DNA from: CAWGGS01 sp963822095
GTDB taxonomy: Bacteria > Desulfobacterota > Desulfobulbia > Desulfobulbales > Desulfocapsaceae
Length of the DNA stretch: 64,000 nucleotides
Direction: 5' to 3'
Assembly: GCA_963822095.1 (NCBI GenBank)
Contig: CAWGGS010000022.1
Coordinates: 1 to 64,000, forward strand
The notes under the pieces were generated by a model, which saw nothing but the letters and a program-made list of their open reading frames with translations, made no database searches and had not been told where the DNA came from. The first letter of the stretch is position 1; each line of letters begins with the position of its first letter. The position numbers and the translations under genes were made by a program. Shown here piece by piece: positions 17,528-25,719 of the stretch.

Positions 17528-17619
17528 AGCAACTGTTCAGGACTGCCCGACCCCTGTCTTTTGGATAATTATTATTTGAAAGCAGGATCTTGCATGAAGT
17601 GACATAGAATTTTGAGGTC

Positions 17620-17635
17620 TGGCCCCAAAATTGCT
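17620..17635 (+). promoter_or_regulatory. Candidate sigma-54 promoter before the BON lipoprotein
   Basis: TGGCCCCAAAATTGCT has GG and GC at the -24/-12 spacing and a TTGCT -12 box. It lies about 80 bases before the start at 17716 with no gene between. Confidence 0.55.
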
Positions 17636-17715
17636 TTACATAAAAGTAACCTCATACAGTCAACCTGCACCTTCAATAGTTTCACTCCTATAACACCTTC
17701 CCAAAAGTAATAGTT

Positions 17716-18030
17716 ATGAAAAACGCAAATTTCGTCAGGAATTTTTTCATCGGACTGTTTTTCGTTGTTTTCCTTGCCGGTTGTGCCGCCACCTCGCATA
17801 GGGAAAGGACCGGGCAGTATATTGATGACTCAGCAATTATCACCAAAGTAAAAGCTGAGATTTTTCATGACCCGATGCTCAGGGTTTTCCAGATCAGTGT
17901 TGAATCATTCAAGGGAGTCGTGCAGTTGAGCGGTTTCGTTGATTCTCCGGAAGCCTTTACCAGAGCAGAGGAAGGAGCAGAGTCTGTAGAGGGTGTCAAA
18001 GCCGTCAAAAACAGCCTGGTGGTGAAATGA
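17716..18030 (+). CDS. BON domain lipoprotein
   Basis: A 104-residue predicted lipoprotein. The hydrophobic signal ends at lipobox LAGC (about 20-23), and a single BON domain occupies about 35-104 (DDSAIITKVKAEIFHDP ... GVVQLSGFVDSPE ... VEGVKAVKNSLVVK). BON domains (as in OsmY) bind phospholipid surfaces and are linked to osmotic or envelope stress. The gene stands alone after a sigma-54-like site and before repeat copy B. Confidence 0.85.
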   Translation: MKNANFVRNFFIGLFFVVFLAGCAATSHRERTGQYIDDSAIITKVKAEIFHDPMLRVFQISVESFKGVVQLSGFVDSPEAFTRAEEGAESVEGVKAVKNSLVVK

Positions 18031-18078
18031 ACGGGCTGAGGAGGCCGGTGCTAATTGGAATCGCAGTACTTAATCGAA

Positions 18079-18246
18079 TCCGATTACCCTTGAAACTCAG
18101 TCGATCGGAATGGAAGGGAATGAGCTGTTGGTTTCTCAGGTCTCTGCAGTCGTCCAGGCTGCAGAGGCCCGAGGGATGAGTTTATGGCGTCTTGAAAAAA
18201 CGAACAGCTCACATCATGGATCAATAGTTGACCATTCGTGGTGATC
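18079..18246 (+). repeat. MITE-like repeat, family 1 copy B
   Basis: A diverged copy in the same orientation as copy A. It keeps ATGAGCTGTT near the left, the CTGCAG / CCAGGCTGCAGAG centre and ACGAACAGCTCACA near the right. Its terminal repeats are degraded. It ends just upstream of the small membrane gene at 18280. Confidence 0.7.
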
Positions 18247-18279
18247 ATATAATGAAAAGATAGAAAAAAGGGGGCACCG

Positions 18280-18426
18280 ATGCTCGAAACAATAGCTATC
18301 ATCTTGATTATCCTTTGGATTTTTGGACTGGTTTCATCACATACCATGGGGGGACTCATCCATATCCTCTTGGTCATTGCAGTCGTGGTCATCCTCCTTC
18401 GTCTTATCCAAGGTCGACGCCTGTAG
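18280..18426 (+). CDS. lmo0937/DUF5670 family small membrane protein
   Basis: A 48-residue, two-helix membrane protein: LETIAIILIILWIFGLV, then SHTMGGLIHILLVIAVVVIL and a basic LIQGRR end. This is the signature of the lmo0937-like family, a small hydrophobic protein common beside CsbD and GlsB genes in stress loci. Its function is unknown. The ATG at 18280 follows GGGGGCACC. A less conserved relative is at 20282. Confidence 0.8.
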   Translation: MLETIAIILIILWIFGLVSSHTMGGLIHILLVIAVVVILLRLIQGRRL

Positions 18427-18621
18427 CTGAACCCAGCGTGGTTAAGGCAGCGCAATATTGGAGGGCTGGTAAGCGGTTAATTGTCCAGTTCATCGACAAA
18501 AATACACCGATTTGGCTGGCTCGATGGTGAGAGCCGCAGTGGGAGCCGGCGTGCTGTTGTATGGAGTCGGTCGTTTGAGGAATACGAAAGGGTCATCAAT
18601 TAATTTTAAGGGAGACAAATT

Positions 18622-18912
18622 ATGGATACGAAGGAGGCCTTCAAACAGAAGGTGGAGGCTGAGGTGGAACTCGCCCAGGCGAAACTTGCCGAGTTGAAGG
18701 CTCAAGCCAAGAGTTCCGTAGCCGATGCTCAGATCAAATATGCGGAACAAGCTGCAGAACTCGAACAGAAAGTGGAAGCCACGAAGGCCAAACTGAAAGA
18801 AGTGTCAGAAGCAGGTGCTGAAGGGCGGGAGCGGCTTAAAGGCGGTATGGAGAGTGCCTGGAGTTCCTTGAGCACAGCCGTTCGAGATACCATTGCCAAG
18901 TTTAAACAATAA
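18622..18912 (+). CDS. Small coiled-coil protein (paralogue of 7131)
   Basis: A 96-residue, Ala/Lys/Glu-rich, entirely helical protein with strong heptads (KQKVEAEVELAQAKLAELKA). Its end (ERLKGGMESAWSSLSTAVRD) aligns with the end of the protein at 7131. No signal peptide. TTAAGGGAG precedes the start. Function unknown; recurrence next to lmo0937/GlsB-type genes in both loci suggests a shared stress module. The 195-base gap upstream contains MVRAAVGAGVLLYGVGR in one frame, possibly a broken DUF2892-like protein. Confidence 0.75.
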   Translation: MDTKEAFKQKVEAEVELAQAKLAELKAQAKSSVADAQIKYAEQAAELEQKVEATKAKLKEVSEAGAEGRERLKGGMESAWSSLSTAVRDTIAKFKQ

Positions 18913-18992
18913 ATGAAACTACAACCACCTTGGATCGAAGAGTCATTCCAAGAGACTTCAGTGTAACCAACATCCACATCAAGGAGAGAGAA

Positions 18993-19922
18993 ATGCAGAA
19001 AAAAAAGTTCGTTTTTACGGTAATCACCTGTCTTTTTTTGGGCTGTGCGTCAACAGGTTTTGGCGCCATGACCCTGAAAAGGATCGGTGTAAGTCCCTTT
19101 TACTCGCCGCCTTTGCGTACTGAGGCAAACCTTAAGACTCTTGTGGAAACCAGGGATTCCGACCTGAGAACCGGTTTTTCCAAGGCCGGCGCTTCTGATC
19201 TCTACCCGGCATTTGCCGAGCAATTCCCCACCACGAAAATCGAATCCATTTCCATCCAGCCCGGGGAAACCATGCAATGGATGCTCTTCAAAAAGAAAGG
19301 CAAGGGTCCTGTTTTAGTCGCCAGGGATGTAACCTGGGGGGGAGATGAACCTTTCGAGGCCTTCCGCTTTTACATTACTAAGGATCAGAACCGCTATGAA
19401 TTTGTCGTTCCCTATGGATGCGGCAATGTTGCATTGAAAGACGTCACAGCTGTGGAGGTTGTCGCAGCACCGGTAGTTGCGCCACCGCCGGTTACGGTGG
19501 TTCCTCAAAAGATGGCAGGCGGATTCCTGGTGGATGGGGGTCTTGCGTATACCTTTGATCCGGAGAGCTATGCCTTTGCCCGCATAGGGTATGAAATACC
19601 CCTGCGAGAAAATTGGTCCGTTATAGGACTTGTCGGTGGTTTCGGCCACCTGCATGGTGATTATGGCGAGAGCGCCTTTGTCGCTGATGCACTATTGGAA
19701 TACAGTTGGACCAGATTTTCTGTCGGATTCGGTGGCGGGTACTGGTCCGGTGACGGTGGCCAGATGGATCTGATTGCTGAAGTTGAATATCGATTGTCTG
19801 AAGATACAAACAGCATGTGGAACAGAACGAGCCTCTTGTTTGAAGTACGTTCTGCAGTTGATGAATTAGACACCATGAGAGACGAAGGACGGGTTGGTCT
19901 TGGCCTAAGATATAGATTTTAG
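18993..19922 (+). CDS. Outer-membrane beta-barrel protein, hypothetical
   Basis: A 309-residue exported protein. The signal peptide (about 1-24) contains FLGCAS, so lipid attachment is possible but not certain. A mixed N-terminal domain follows (about 25-150), then a Pro/Val-rich linker (VAAPVVAPPPVTVVP). The C-terminal part (about 175-309) has alternating aromatic strands and ends in LGLRYRF, the C-terminal Phe of outer-membrane barrels. The pattern is like an OmpA-type eight-stranded barrel. The ATG at 18993 follows AAGGAGAGAG. No substrate can be inferred. Confidence 0.65.
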   Translation: MQKKKFVFTVITCLFLGCASTGFGAMTLKRIGVSPFYSPPLRTEANLKTLVETRDSDLRTGFSKAGASDLYPAFAEQFPTTKIESISIQPGETMQWMLFKKKGKGPVLVARDVTWGGDEPFEAFRFYITKDQNRYEFVVPYGCGNVALKDVTAVEVVAAPVVAPPPVTVVPQKMAGGFLVDGGLAYTFDPESYAFARIGYEIPLRENWSVIGLVGGFGHLHGDYGESAFVADALLEYSWTRFSVGFGGGYWSGDGGQMDLIAEVEYRLSEDTNSMWNRTSLLFEVRSAVDELDTMRDEGRVGLGLRYRF

Positions 19923-20032
19923 GACTAAATGGTGTCAGTGAGAAACCGGCATCATTTCTGACTGGCCATCCAGCTGGTTCTGGATGTTCAAGGAGATAAG
20001 AAGGGGGATACTACCACGTTCTTAAAAAAAAT

Positions 20033-20214
20033 GGCTCATCCGGTTTAATCGTACTTTTAAAAGGCTGAAATTATTGAGATGGCTGAAATTCATCGCTTCC
20101 AGACACTGCTCTCCGGCCTTATCGCCTGTACACCACGGCTGACGGAGGCCGTCCCTGGCCTGCTGTGTCAGTTGCGGACGTCCTGTCCGCAACCCTGCGG
20201 GCCTTTGAGATTAT
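20033..20214 (-). repeat. MITE-like repeat, family 2 (truncated, reversed)
   Basis: A reversed partial copy of the about 270-bp element found at 23816 and 25303. It has the GGCTCATCCGG end, the GTACTTT box and the GTTGCGGAC / GTCCGCAAC hairpin, and is truncated after GGGCCTT. It fills most of the 358-base gap 19923-20281. Confidence 0.7.
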
Positions 20215-20281
20215 TTCAACCGGAAGAATAATCAGAAGCGGTCAAACAGGAGAACCCGATGGAGTGGAATGGAGCAGTTAT

Positions 20282-20452
20282 ATGAGTATTTCTCTGGTTG
20301 TTTGGAATAGAAAAAATCACACGATGGGAGGGTTTATCCATACCTTGCCGGTGATTGCCGTTGCCGCGATGCTGGTCAATATCCTTAAAAGACGAATAAT
20401 CGCACCACCGGCAGAAGACAAAAAACGAAACGAACACCTAAATAACGTATGA
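20282..20452 (+). CDS. Possible lmo0937-like small membrane protein (diverged)
   Basis: A 56-residue frame whose centre, HTMGGFIHTLPVIAVAAMLV, matches the core of the 18280 protein. The N-terminal helix is replaced by an unrelated polar stretch (VVWNRKN) and the tail is charged. No good ribosome site is visible. It is either a diverged member or a decaying copy. It ends 13 bases before the next gene. Confidence 0.45.
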   Translation: MSISLVVWNRKNHTMGGFIHTLPVIAVAAMLVNILKRRIIAPPAEDKKRNEHLNNV

Positions 20453-20465
20453 AGGAGGCAAAAAA

Positions 20466-20999
20466 ATGAGAAAAATACTATTAAGAGCCCTACCTTTGGT
20501 CGCGGTTCTGATGTTTCCTCTCTTGGCGAAGGCTCAGGTATCTGTACGCGTAAATATTTCTGTTCCGCCAATCATAGGCTTCAGGGGCCAGCCGCAGTTG
20601 GTGGTATTACCTGGGACCTATGTATATGCAGCACCCGACGTAGAGGCCGATATCTTTTTTTACGACGGCTGGTGGTGGCGTCCCTGGGAAGGACGCTGGT
20701 ATCGCTCACGTGATTATAGATCAGGTTGGAGACATTATCGTAGTACTCCTTCCTTCTCTAGACAGATTCCGTCCAACTGGAGGAGAGACTACAGAGAGCG
20801 CCGGTGGCAAGGACATCAATGGAACGTCATCGCAATTCCTCAAGAACAGGTTCAAAAAAATTGGAGTGGTTGGAAAAACAACAGGCATTGGGAAAAACAA
20901 CAGACCTGGGGAGTTCGGGACCTGCGTTCCGGAGCGCGCCCGCAACACTCCCCTCCACAACATATAAAAGCGAAAGGAAAGCACTCAAAGCATAACTAG
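20466..20999 (+). CDS. Exported Trp/Arg-rich protein, hypothetical
   Basis: A 177-residue protein with a clear signal peptide (about 1-23, cleavage after AKA) and a beta-rich N-terminal part. A very Trp/Tyr/Arg-rich middle follows (DGWWWRPWEGRWYRS) and the tail is basic (KAKGKHSKHN). The YDGWWWRPW pattern recurs in periplasmic proteins annotated only as hypothetical or YXWGXW-type. AAGGAGGC lies before the start. A surface or periplasmic role is inferred; the basic tail might bind anionic envelope polymers. Confidence 0.6.
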   Translation: MRKILLRALPLVAVLMFPLLAKAQVSVRVNISVPPIIGFRGQPQLVVLPGTYVYAAPDVEADIFFYDGWWWRPWEGRWYRSRDYRSGWRHYRSTPSFSRQIPSNWRRDYRERRWQGHQWNVIAIPQEQVQKNWSGWKNNRHWEKQQTWGVRDLRSGARPQHSPPQHIKAKGKHSKHN

Positions 21000-21171
21000 C
21001 CCGGATCTCTTGTTGGTTCAGACGCGTGTCAGGTTCGAGTTTTTTGGCGATGAACAGATATAACTGTTTGAGCTCACCATTGAGGTCGGACATGTAAGCA
21101 AGTACATGAGATTCCGATAAAACATGTTTTCGAGGTGGCCTAAACAACAACCTTTTGAGAAGGAGCCTCCA

Positions 21172-21540
21172 ATGAAGAAACGGTTCATACTCGAGTCCAT
21201 CCTGGACGCCACCATCTCTCTGTATGCTGGGTTTGTTCAGGCAGCCAACCCGACGCCGGTCCAGGAAAATATGGAAATGCACGAGCAGGAGCAAATATAT
21301 GGCAGTCAACTCATGACACGACAAGAATGCAGCGAATATCACGCTCGAATGCGTGCTGCCGGTACTGCCGAAGAGCAGGAACAGGTCCGTGACGAATATC
21401 ATCAGGCCATGAAAAAAGGCGCCGCATTGCAGGGTATATGCGTCCCCGAGGACCCGCCTGTCGGCGGTATCGGCAGTGGCTCGAGTAATGGTATAGGTCA
21501 GGGTGGCGGAAGGGGCTCGGGCAAAGGACGCAGGCGATGA
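21172..21540 (+). CDS. Exported protein, hypothetical
   Basis: A 122-residue protein. Its N-terminus looks like an imperfect signal peptide ending near QAAN (about 25). A charged helical centre follows (EMHEQEQIYGSQLMTRQECSEYHARM and EEQEQVRDEYHQAM), then a Gly/Ser-rich basic tail (GQGGGRGSGKGRRR). GAGAAGGAG precedes the start. The centre resembles short periplasmic proteins seen with metal-stress genes, but no family is certain. Confidence 0.5.
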   Translation: MKKRFILESILDATISLYAGFVQAANPTPVQENMEMHEQEQIYGSQLMTRQECSEYHARMRAAGTAEEQEQVRDEYHQAMKKGAALQGICVPEDPPVGGIGSGSSNGIGQGGGRGSGKGRRR

Positions 21541-21610
21541 GTTGGCGGCCTCTCTTCTTGCTTCAAATGTGATCGGTATTTCCAACCATCAGAAAGAAAA
21601 AGGGGTTCTT

Positions 21611-21660
21611 CCGGATTGCTTCTTTCAGCTTTACAAAAGTACGCTTTAATCGGATGAATC
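21611..21660 (+). repeat. Family 2 element, right-end fragment
   Basis: About 50 bases match the right end of the family 2 elements (CCGGATTG, AAAAGTACGC, then CGGATGAAT). It stands alone between two genes and is probably what is left after an internal deletion. Confidence 0.55.
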
Positions 21661-21684
21661 CCAAAAGGAGGGCCTTTGCAAACC

Positions 21685-22014
21685 ATGATAATAGTCAAAA
21701 CAATCATGAATGTGCATTCTGAAAAGCAACGGGAGGTTCTGCAAACACTGCTTTCTTTGATCCCTCCGTTGGATAAAGAAGAAGGGTGCATACGACATGG
21801 TTTCTACAGTGATATCGAAAATAAAAATGTATTCAAAATGATTTCGGAATGGGACACCCGTCAACATATGGAACAATTTTTGATGTCCGACAGATTTAGC
21901 GTTTTGCTCGGAACCAAGAGCCTTTTATCCGAGCCTTTGAAAGTTCGCATCTTGACGGTTGCACATTCTGAAGGCCTTGAGGCTGTCGATCTCTTACGAA
22001 TAAAAAGTAAATGA
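21685..22014 (+). CDS. Antibiotic biosynthesis monooxygenase (ABM) domain protein
   Basis: A 109-residue cytoplasmic protein with a single ABM ferredoxin-like fold: VKTIMNVHSEKQREVLQTL, then EEGCIRHGFYSDIENKNVF, then ISEWDTRQHMEQFL. Members act as small monooxygenases or as dimeric binding proteins; the substrate is unknown. The ATG at 21685 is used, although a TTG at 21676 sits closer to the AAGGAGGG. A second ABM protein is at 63190. Confidence 0.75.
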   Translation: MIIVKTIMNVHSEKQREVLQTLLSLIPPLDKEEGCIRHGFYSDIENKNVFKMISEWDTRQHMEQFLMSDRFSVLLGTKSLLSEPLKVRILTVAHSEGLEAVDLLRIKSK

Positions 22015-22047
22015 TCTCCCAGGTTCCTGCCGAAAGGAGTGAGCGAT

Positions 22048-22505
22048 ATGAATATGCTACTTATTTATCCAAATTTCCCTATATCTTCGGTATCTTACCT
22101 ATGCATTAAGCTTTTTCGGCAAGAAGGCAGCCTTTTCACCCCTTGGTCTGCTCACCGTAGCAAGTCTGTTGCCCGAAGAATTGTCAAAACGGCTTGTGGA
22201 AGCGAATGTGGATAAACTGACGGATACGGACTCTTGACTGGGCAGATATGGCCTTTATCGGTGGTATGGTGGTATGGCGGTTCAGTGAAAATTTGCCTAA
22301 CAGATTATCGGGCCGTTGCGCGTCGGCTAATTTGAAAGTTGTTGCCGGAGGGCCGCTTTTTACCAGAGAGTCGGATCTTTTTGAGGACGTTTAATATCTT
22401 GTGCTTGACGAGGCAGAACTATCTGGGTCATTCAACCAATTGGCAGAGACAAATATTGCCCTTGGTTCGTTTTTTGCGTGGGCGGCAACCTCAGTTGATG
22501 AGGGG
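22048..22505 (+). pseudogene. Broken B12-binding radical SAM protein (N-terminal part)
   Basis: A normal start with AAAGGAG leads into MNMLLIYPNFP, then in other frames PLGLLTVASLLPEE, KRLVEANVDKLTD, WADMAFIGGMVV, LKVVAGGPLFTRESDLFEDV and YLVLDEAEL. This order is that of the B12-binding domain of B12/radical SAM proteins (DUF4070-type). At least four frame changes plus an in-frame stop are needed, and the radical SAM part is missing. The 800-base stretch 22015-22821 otherwise holds a palindrome and a sigma-54 site. Confidence 0.65.
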
Positions 22506-22545
22506 TAATATGTCATATATGACCAATGGGCATATGTAACCATTT
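22502..22545. repeat. Short palindromic repeat, family 3 copy 4 (degenerate)
   Basis: GTAATATGTCATATATGACC, then AATGGGCATATGTAACC. It has the same centre (GACCAATGGGCA) and flanking CATAT/ATATG as the other copies but with more mismatches. It lies where the radical SAM remnant ends. Confidence 0.4.
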
Positions 22546-22642
22546 TCTTAACAGCAAACAATGGGCTTCCCATGGTCGCTGATTATTATCTAACCAAGAG
22601 ATATCAAGGGCATGTATTGCCCAATGCGCGATGTGTGAAATG

Positions 22643-22658
22643 TGGCACAAAGGATGCA
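22643..22658 (+). promoter_or_regulatory. Candidate sigma-54 promoter before Thr-tailed lipoprotein
   Basis: TGGCACAAAGGATGCA: a perfect -24 box (TGGCAC) and a -12 GCA with correct GG-GC spacing, 165 bases before the start at 22822. Confidence 0.5.
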
Positions 22659-22821
22659 TATATAAAGCAGTGATGATCAAACATCCGGAAAGATCACAGC
22701 GAAATTCTCGTGTGTGCTAAGTCCTGTTCCTTCCCTTCCTTCTGTTTTCGGTTCGATCTGAGTCCCTATCCCAAAAGGGTCACCACCCGTTTTTTTATAA
22801 TAACCATAAGGAGTATTCGCA

Positions 22822-23013
22822 ATGAAAAAAAGAAATACCGTTCTCGCCTATATAGCCCTTTTTTTTATGATCGTAATTACTGGAGCCTGTGCCTCGACAC
22901 CTCAAAATGAAAACACGGGTAAGGTAATCCGGAATACCACGACAACCACAGAGAGACCCGTGGTCCAAGAGAAGAAAACCACGACCACCACCACAACCCA
23001 AATTCACAATTAA
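22822..23013 (+). CDS. Small Thr-rich lipoprotein
   Basis: A 63-residue predicted lipoprotein. The signal ends at TGAC (about 22-25), followed by CASTPQNENTG and a tail dominated by Thr (NTTTTTERPVVQEKKTTTTTTT). The tail is encoded by mixed Thr codons, so it is not a simple slippage tract. The protein at 23209 has a similar tail. AAGGAG is at 22807-22812. Thr-rich stretches may be extended linkers or glycosylation sites; this is inference. Confidence 0.6.
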   Translation: MKKRNTVLAYIALFFMIVITGACASTPQNENTGKVIRNTTTTTERPVVQEKKTTTTTTTQIHN

Positions 23014-23208
23014 TTGAAGTGATTCAAGATTCAGCTGATTTACAGGGAAAACCTCGTGGGTTTTACCTGAATGAAAGCACAAGAAGCAACCATACTTGAG
23101 CAACAGGGTCAATCAAAAAACCTCATGTTGTGTTTCAAGACAAGATCCGGATACAGGATTCGCGATCTTATATCGAAGGAAGTTACTTACCTTAAAAAGG
23201 AGAATACC

Positions 23209-23604
23209 ATGAAAAAAATGATGCTGTTCGTTTTTGCAATTGCGGTTTTGCTTATGCCGAGCTCGGTCTTTGCAGGACAGAACCAAACGACGGTCAAAAC
23301 AACCGAATCCGTCGGAACGGTGAGTGAAATGACTCCCGACACCTTGGTGATGCATTCGGAAACCAGTACAACTCCGATGCATTACACCTTCACCAAAAAA
23401 ACAATATATGTCGATGAAGAGGGTACACCCGTTGCCATGGACACCGTCACCTCCGGTCAACCGGTGACAGTATATTACACCATGGATGGCGAGAATATGA
23501 TGGCTGATAAAGTGATGGTTCACAAAACCACGACCACCACCACCACAGAAAATCCCATGATTGAAAAAAAGACCAGCACGACTACGACGACAGAGACTAA
23601 ATAA
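23209..23604 (+). CDS. Exported protein with Thr-rich tail
   Basis: A 131-residue protein with a clean signal peptide (about 1-22, SSVFA). A small beta-rich domain follows (about 30-105: VGTVSEMTPDTLVMHSE ... MHYTFTKKTIYVDEEG ... VTVYYTMDGENMMADKV). The tail has two Thr runs (HKTTTTTTT and KKTSTTTTTET). The central domain resembles short periplasmic beta-barrel or OB-like proteins, but no family is certain. AAAAAGGAG precedes the ATG at 23209. Its tail is shared with the lipoprotein just upstream, suggesting the two work together or share a modification. Confidence 0.65.
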   Translation: MKKMMLFVFAIAVLLMPSSVFAGQNQTTVKTTESVGTVSEMTPDTLVMHSETSTTPMHYTFTKKTIYVDEEGTPVAMDTVTSGQPVTVYYTMDGENMMADKVMVHKTTTTTTTENPMIEKKTSTTTTTETK

Positions 23605-23815
23605 TTAGTCGATTATGTCAATGTTTTACCGGTCCGCAGGGGAATACCCTGCGGACTTTCAGGTATTGCGGTAACCCTTGCTGCAAAAATGAAGCCCATA
23701 TACGGTGGAGCCAAACACACCGCTACCTTGAATAGAACGATAAGACAAGGCAATAGCGGGCCCTCCCGACAACTAAACCCCAGTCTCTGCATAGAGCAAT
23801 TCACCAAGGAATAAT

Positions 23816-24081
23816 GGTTCATCAGACTCAAGCGTATTTTTCTATAACCCATGGAGGTGGAGATCGTCGTTTGCGGGCGCGTCACGGAGGCCCGACTGGG
23901 AAGCATATAAGGCCCGGAGTGGTTGCGGATAGGACATCCGCAACTGACAGAAGGCCAGGGACGGCCTGTCTGTCAGCCGTGGTTCCCAGGTGATAAGGCC
24001 GCAGGGCGGCGACCGAAAGCGATGATCTCTACCGGGTTAATTCTTTCAGCCTTTCCAAAGTACGCAAAAACCGGATGAGCC
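23816..24081 (+). repeat. MITE-like structured repeat, family 2 (full copy)
   Basis: About 266 bases bounded by imperfect inverted ends (GGTTCATCAGACTCAAGCGT on the left; AAAGTACGC ... CCGGATGAGCC on the right). The centre is GC-rich with several hairpins, including TTGCGGATAGGACATCCGCAA. Non-coding. It accounts for most of the 595-base gap 23605-24200. Confidence 0.75.
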
Positions 24082-24200
24082 GGAATAATAGAGGTTCAGC
24101 AGATCAGACTTTTGTCAGTAACCACCTTGCGGTGAATCAGAGTTCGATAACGTGAACGATATAATTTCCTTAACCCACACCGACAGATAAAGAGCAAACC

Positions 24201-25271
24201 ATGGCATCTTTGGATTTTGAGCAAGAAAAACAATATTTTAGAAATTTCTACGAACACAACCGGAAGCATTTCATTAATGCCAAAAACACCTATGTCCGTA
24301 TTATCAGTTCACTTATCAAGCAACATAATGTGGGTGAGGTCACGAAAATCGAAGGCCGGATCAAAGACAAAGAGGAGTGTATTAAAAAGTTTCACCGCAA
24401 ATACATCAACAGACTCGAAGCCGATGATCAATCCTACGAGATCAAAGACTTCATTTCCGACCTGATTGGTATCCGGATAGTCTGCCTCTATAAAGACCAG
24501 ATTCCCATATTGTCTGCAGTACTGCAGCAACATTTTAAAATTCTTGATGTCACCGATAAAATATCGACTGTTGAGAGCACCGAGGATTCCTTTGGGTATA
24601 AAGGCCTGCACATGGATATGGCCTTAAATGATGACATGGCAGGCCTTCCGAAGTACCTGCAATATGCAGATGATCACTTTGAGGTGCAGGTCAGGTCTTT
24701 AATTCAGGATTCATGGAGCGTGCTTGACCACAAGATCAAATATAAGAAATCGATCCCACTCGATCTTAAACGCAGAGTAAATATCCTCTCTGCTTTATTT
24801 GAGTTGGCTGACCGGGAGTTCCAGGAAATCCGCAATGCCACCACGGAACTGATGCAACAGGAGACAGTGACCCCGATCACCGATTCCCTCCACGAGGCCT
24901 TCGACCAAATGGAGCAAACCGCAATGGCGACGGGTTCGAAAACCGTAAACGCCTTTAATTTCCTGCGTATTGCGGGACACTTTTTCAGGGATTTCGAATT
25001 CGATGATGCCAAGGTTGACGACTTCGTGCATGATATTCTGATACTGGACGACAGGTTTCAAAAATCCGATCTCCATAAATGCATGATTGGAAATTTAAAA
25101 ATCGTCAAAGAGTATCGTGACCAGTTTATAGCCGAAAATCCCAATAAAGCGTTTAGCCCTTACACATCGATCAGGCATTGTCTCTACCTTCAAGACCCGG
25201 AAACCTTCGGCCATATTTTATCCAAACCGAGACGAGAGCGGTTTGCAGACTGGTTGAACAAGATCGAGTGA
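24201..25271 (+). CDS. RelA/SpoT-domain protein (alarmone synthetase-like)
   Basis: A 356-residue cytoplasmic protein. The N-terminal 200 residues form a RelA/SpoT nucleotidyltransferase domain: GRIKDKEECIKKFHRK (substrate-binding basic segment), SDLIGIRIVC, SFGYKGLHMDM and FEVQVRSLIQDSWSVLDHKIKYK. There is no HD hydrolase domain and no TGS domain, so it fits small alarmone synthetases that make (p)ppGpp-type nucleotides. The C-terminal 150 residues are helical and unassigned. The gene is alone between two family 2 repeats. No toxin-antitoxin partner is visible, and activity is inferred only from the motifs. Confidence 0.8.
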   Translation: MASLDFEQEKQYFRNFYEHNRKHFINAKNTYVRIISSLIKQHNVGEVTKIEGRIKDKEECIKKFHRKYINRLEADDQSYEIKDFISDLIGIRIVCLYKDQIPILSAVLQQHFKILDVTDKISTVESTEDSFGYKGLHMDMALNDDMAGLPKYLQYADDHFEVQVRSLIQDSWSVLDHKIKYKKSIPLDLKRRVNILSALFELADREFQEIRNATTELMQQETVTPITDSLHEAFDQMEQTAMATGSKTVNAFNFLRIAGHFFRDFEFDDAKVDDFVHDILILDDRFQKSDLHKCMIGNLKIVKEYRDQFIAENPNKAFSPYTSIRHCLYLQDPETFGHILSKPRRERFADWLNKIE

Positions 25272-25302
25272 AGTTCTGGTTAAGAGCCTGTTCAAAAATA
25301 AC

Positions 25303-25572
25303 GGTTCTTCCTGATTGAGGTACTTATACTATAACGCGGGAGGCGGAGGGCATCTCTGGAGGACGCCTCGCGGAGGCCCGCCGGAGAAAACCAACATCAG
25401 GCCCGAAAGGGGTGCGGACAGGACGTCCGCACCTGACAGCAGGCCAGGGACGGACTGTCGTCTGTCAGCCGTGGTGTACCGGCGATGAGGCCGCAGAGGA
25501 GCGTCCGGAAGCGATGCACTCTGCCGGATTGTTCCTATCAGATTTACAAAAGTACGCTTCATTCGGATGAAC
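25303..25572 (+). repeat. MITE-like structured repeat, family 2 (full copy)
   Basis: A 270-base copy in the same orientation as that at 23816. It has left end GGTTCTTCCTGATTGAGGTA, right end AAAAGTACGCTTC ... CGGATGAACC and central hairpin GTGCGGACAGGACGTCCGCAC. It fills most of the gap 25272-25719; a further end-like fragment (AACGTACGGCTTAAACCGGA) lies near 25637-25656. Confidence 0.75.
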
Positions 25573-25719
25573 CACAATAACATGACCCTAAGGGACTGCC
25601 AGCAAATAGCAGCACGTATGTACTTTCATCTTTGCCAACGTACGGCTTAAACCGGATCGATTTTTCTGTATCTCCTCCAATCGGACAAATGGATTGAGGT
25701 CATTTTGCCAACTGAAGCA

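Noticed and set aside
20995..21135. Protein-like minus-strand stretch (LNGELKQLYLFIAKKLEP)
   Set aside because: No start, no ribosome site and no family recognised; the surrounding frame is antisense to two exported-protein genes. It could be a remnant but cannot be supported.
22950..23600. Thr runs as a simple DNA microsatellite
   Set aside because: Codons within the runs are mixed (ACC, ACA, ACG, ACT), so the repeats are kept at protein level.
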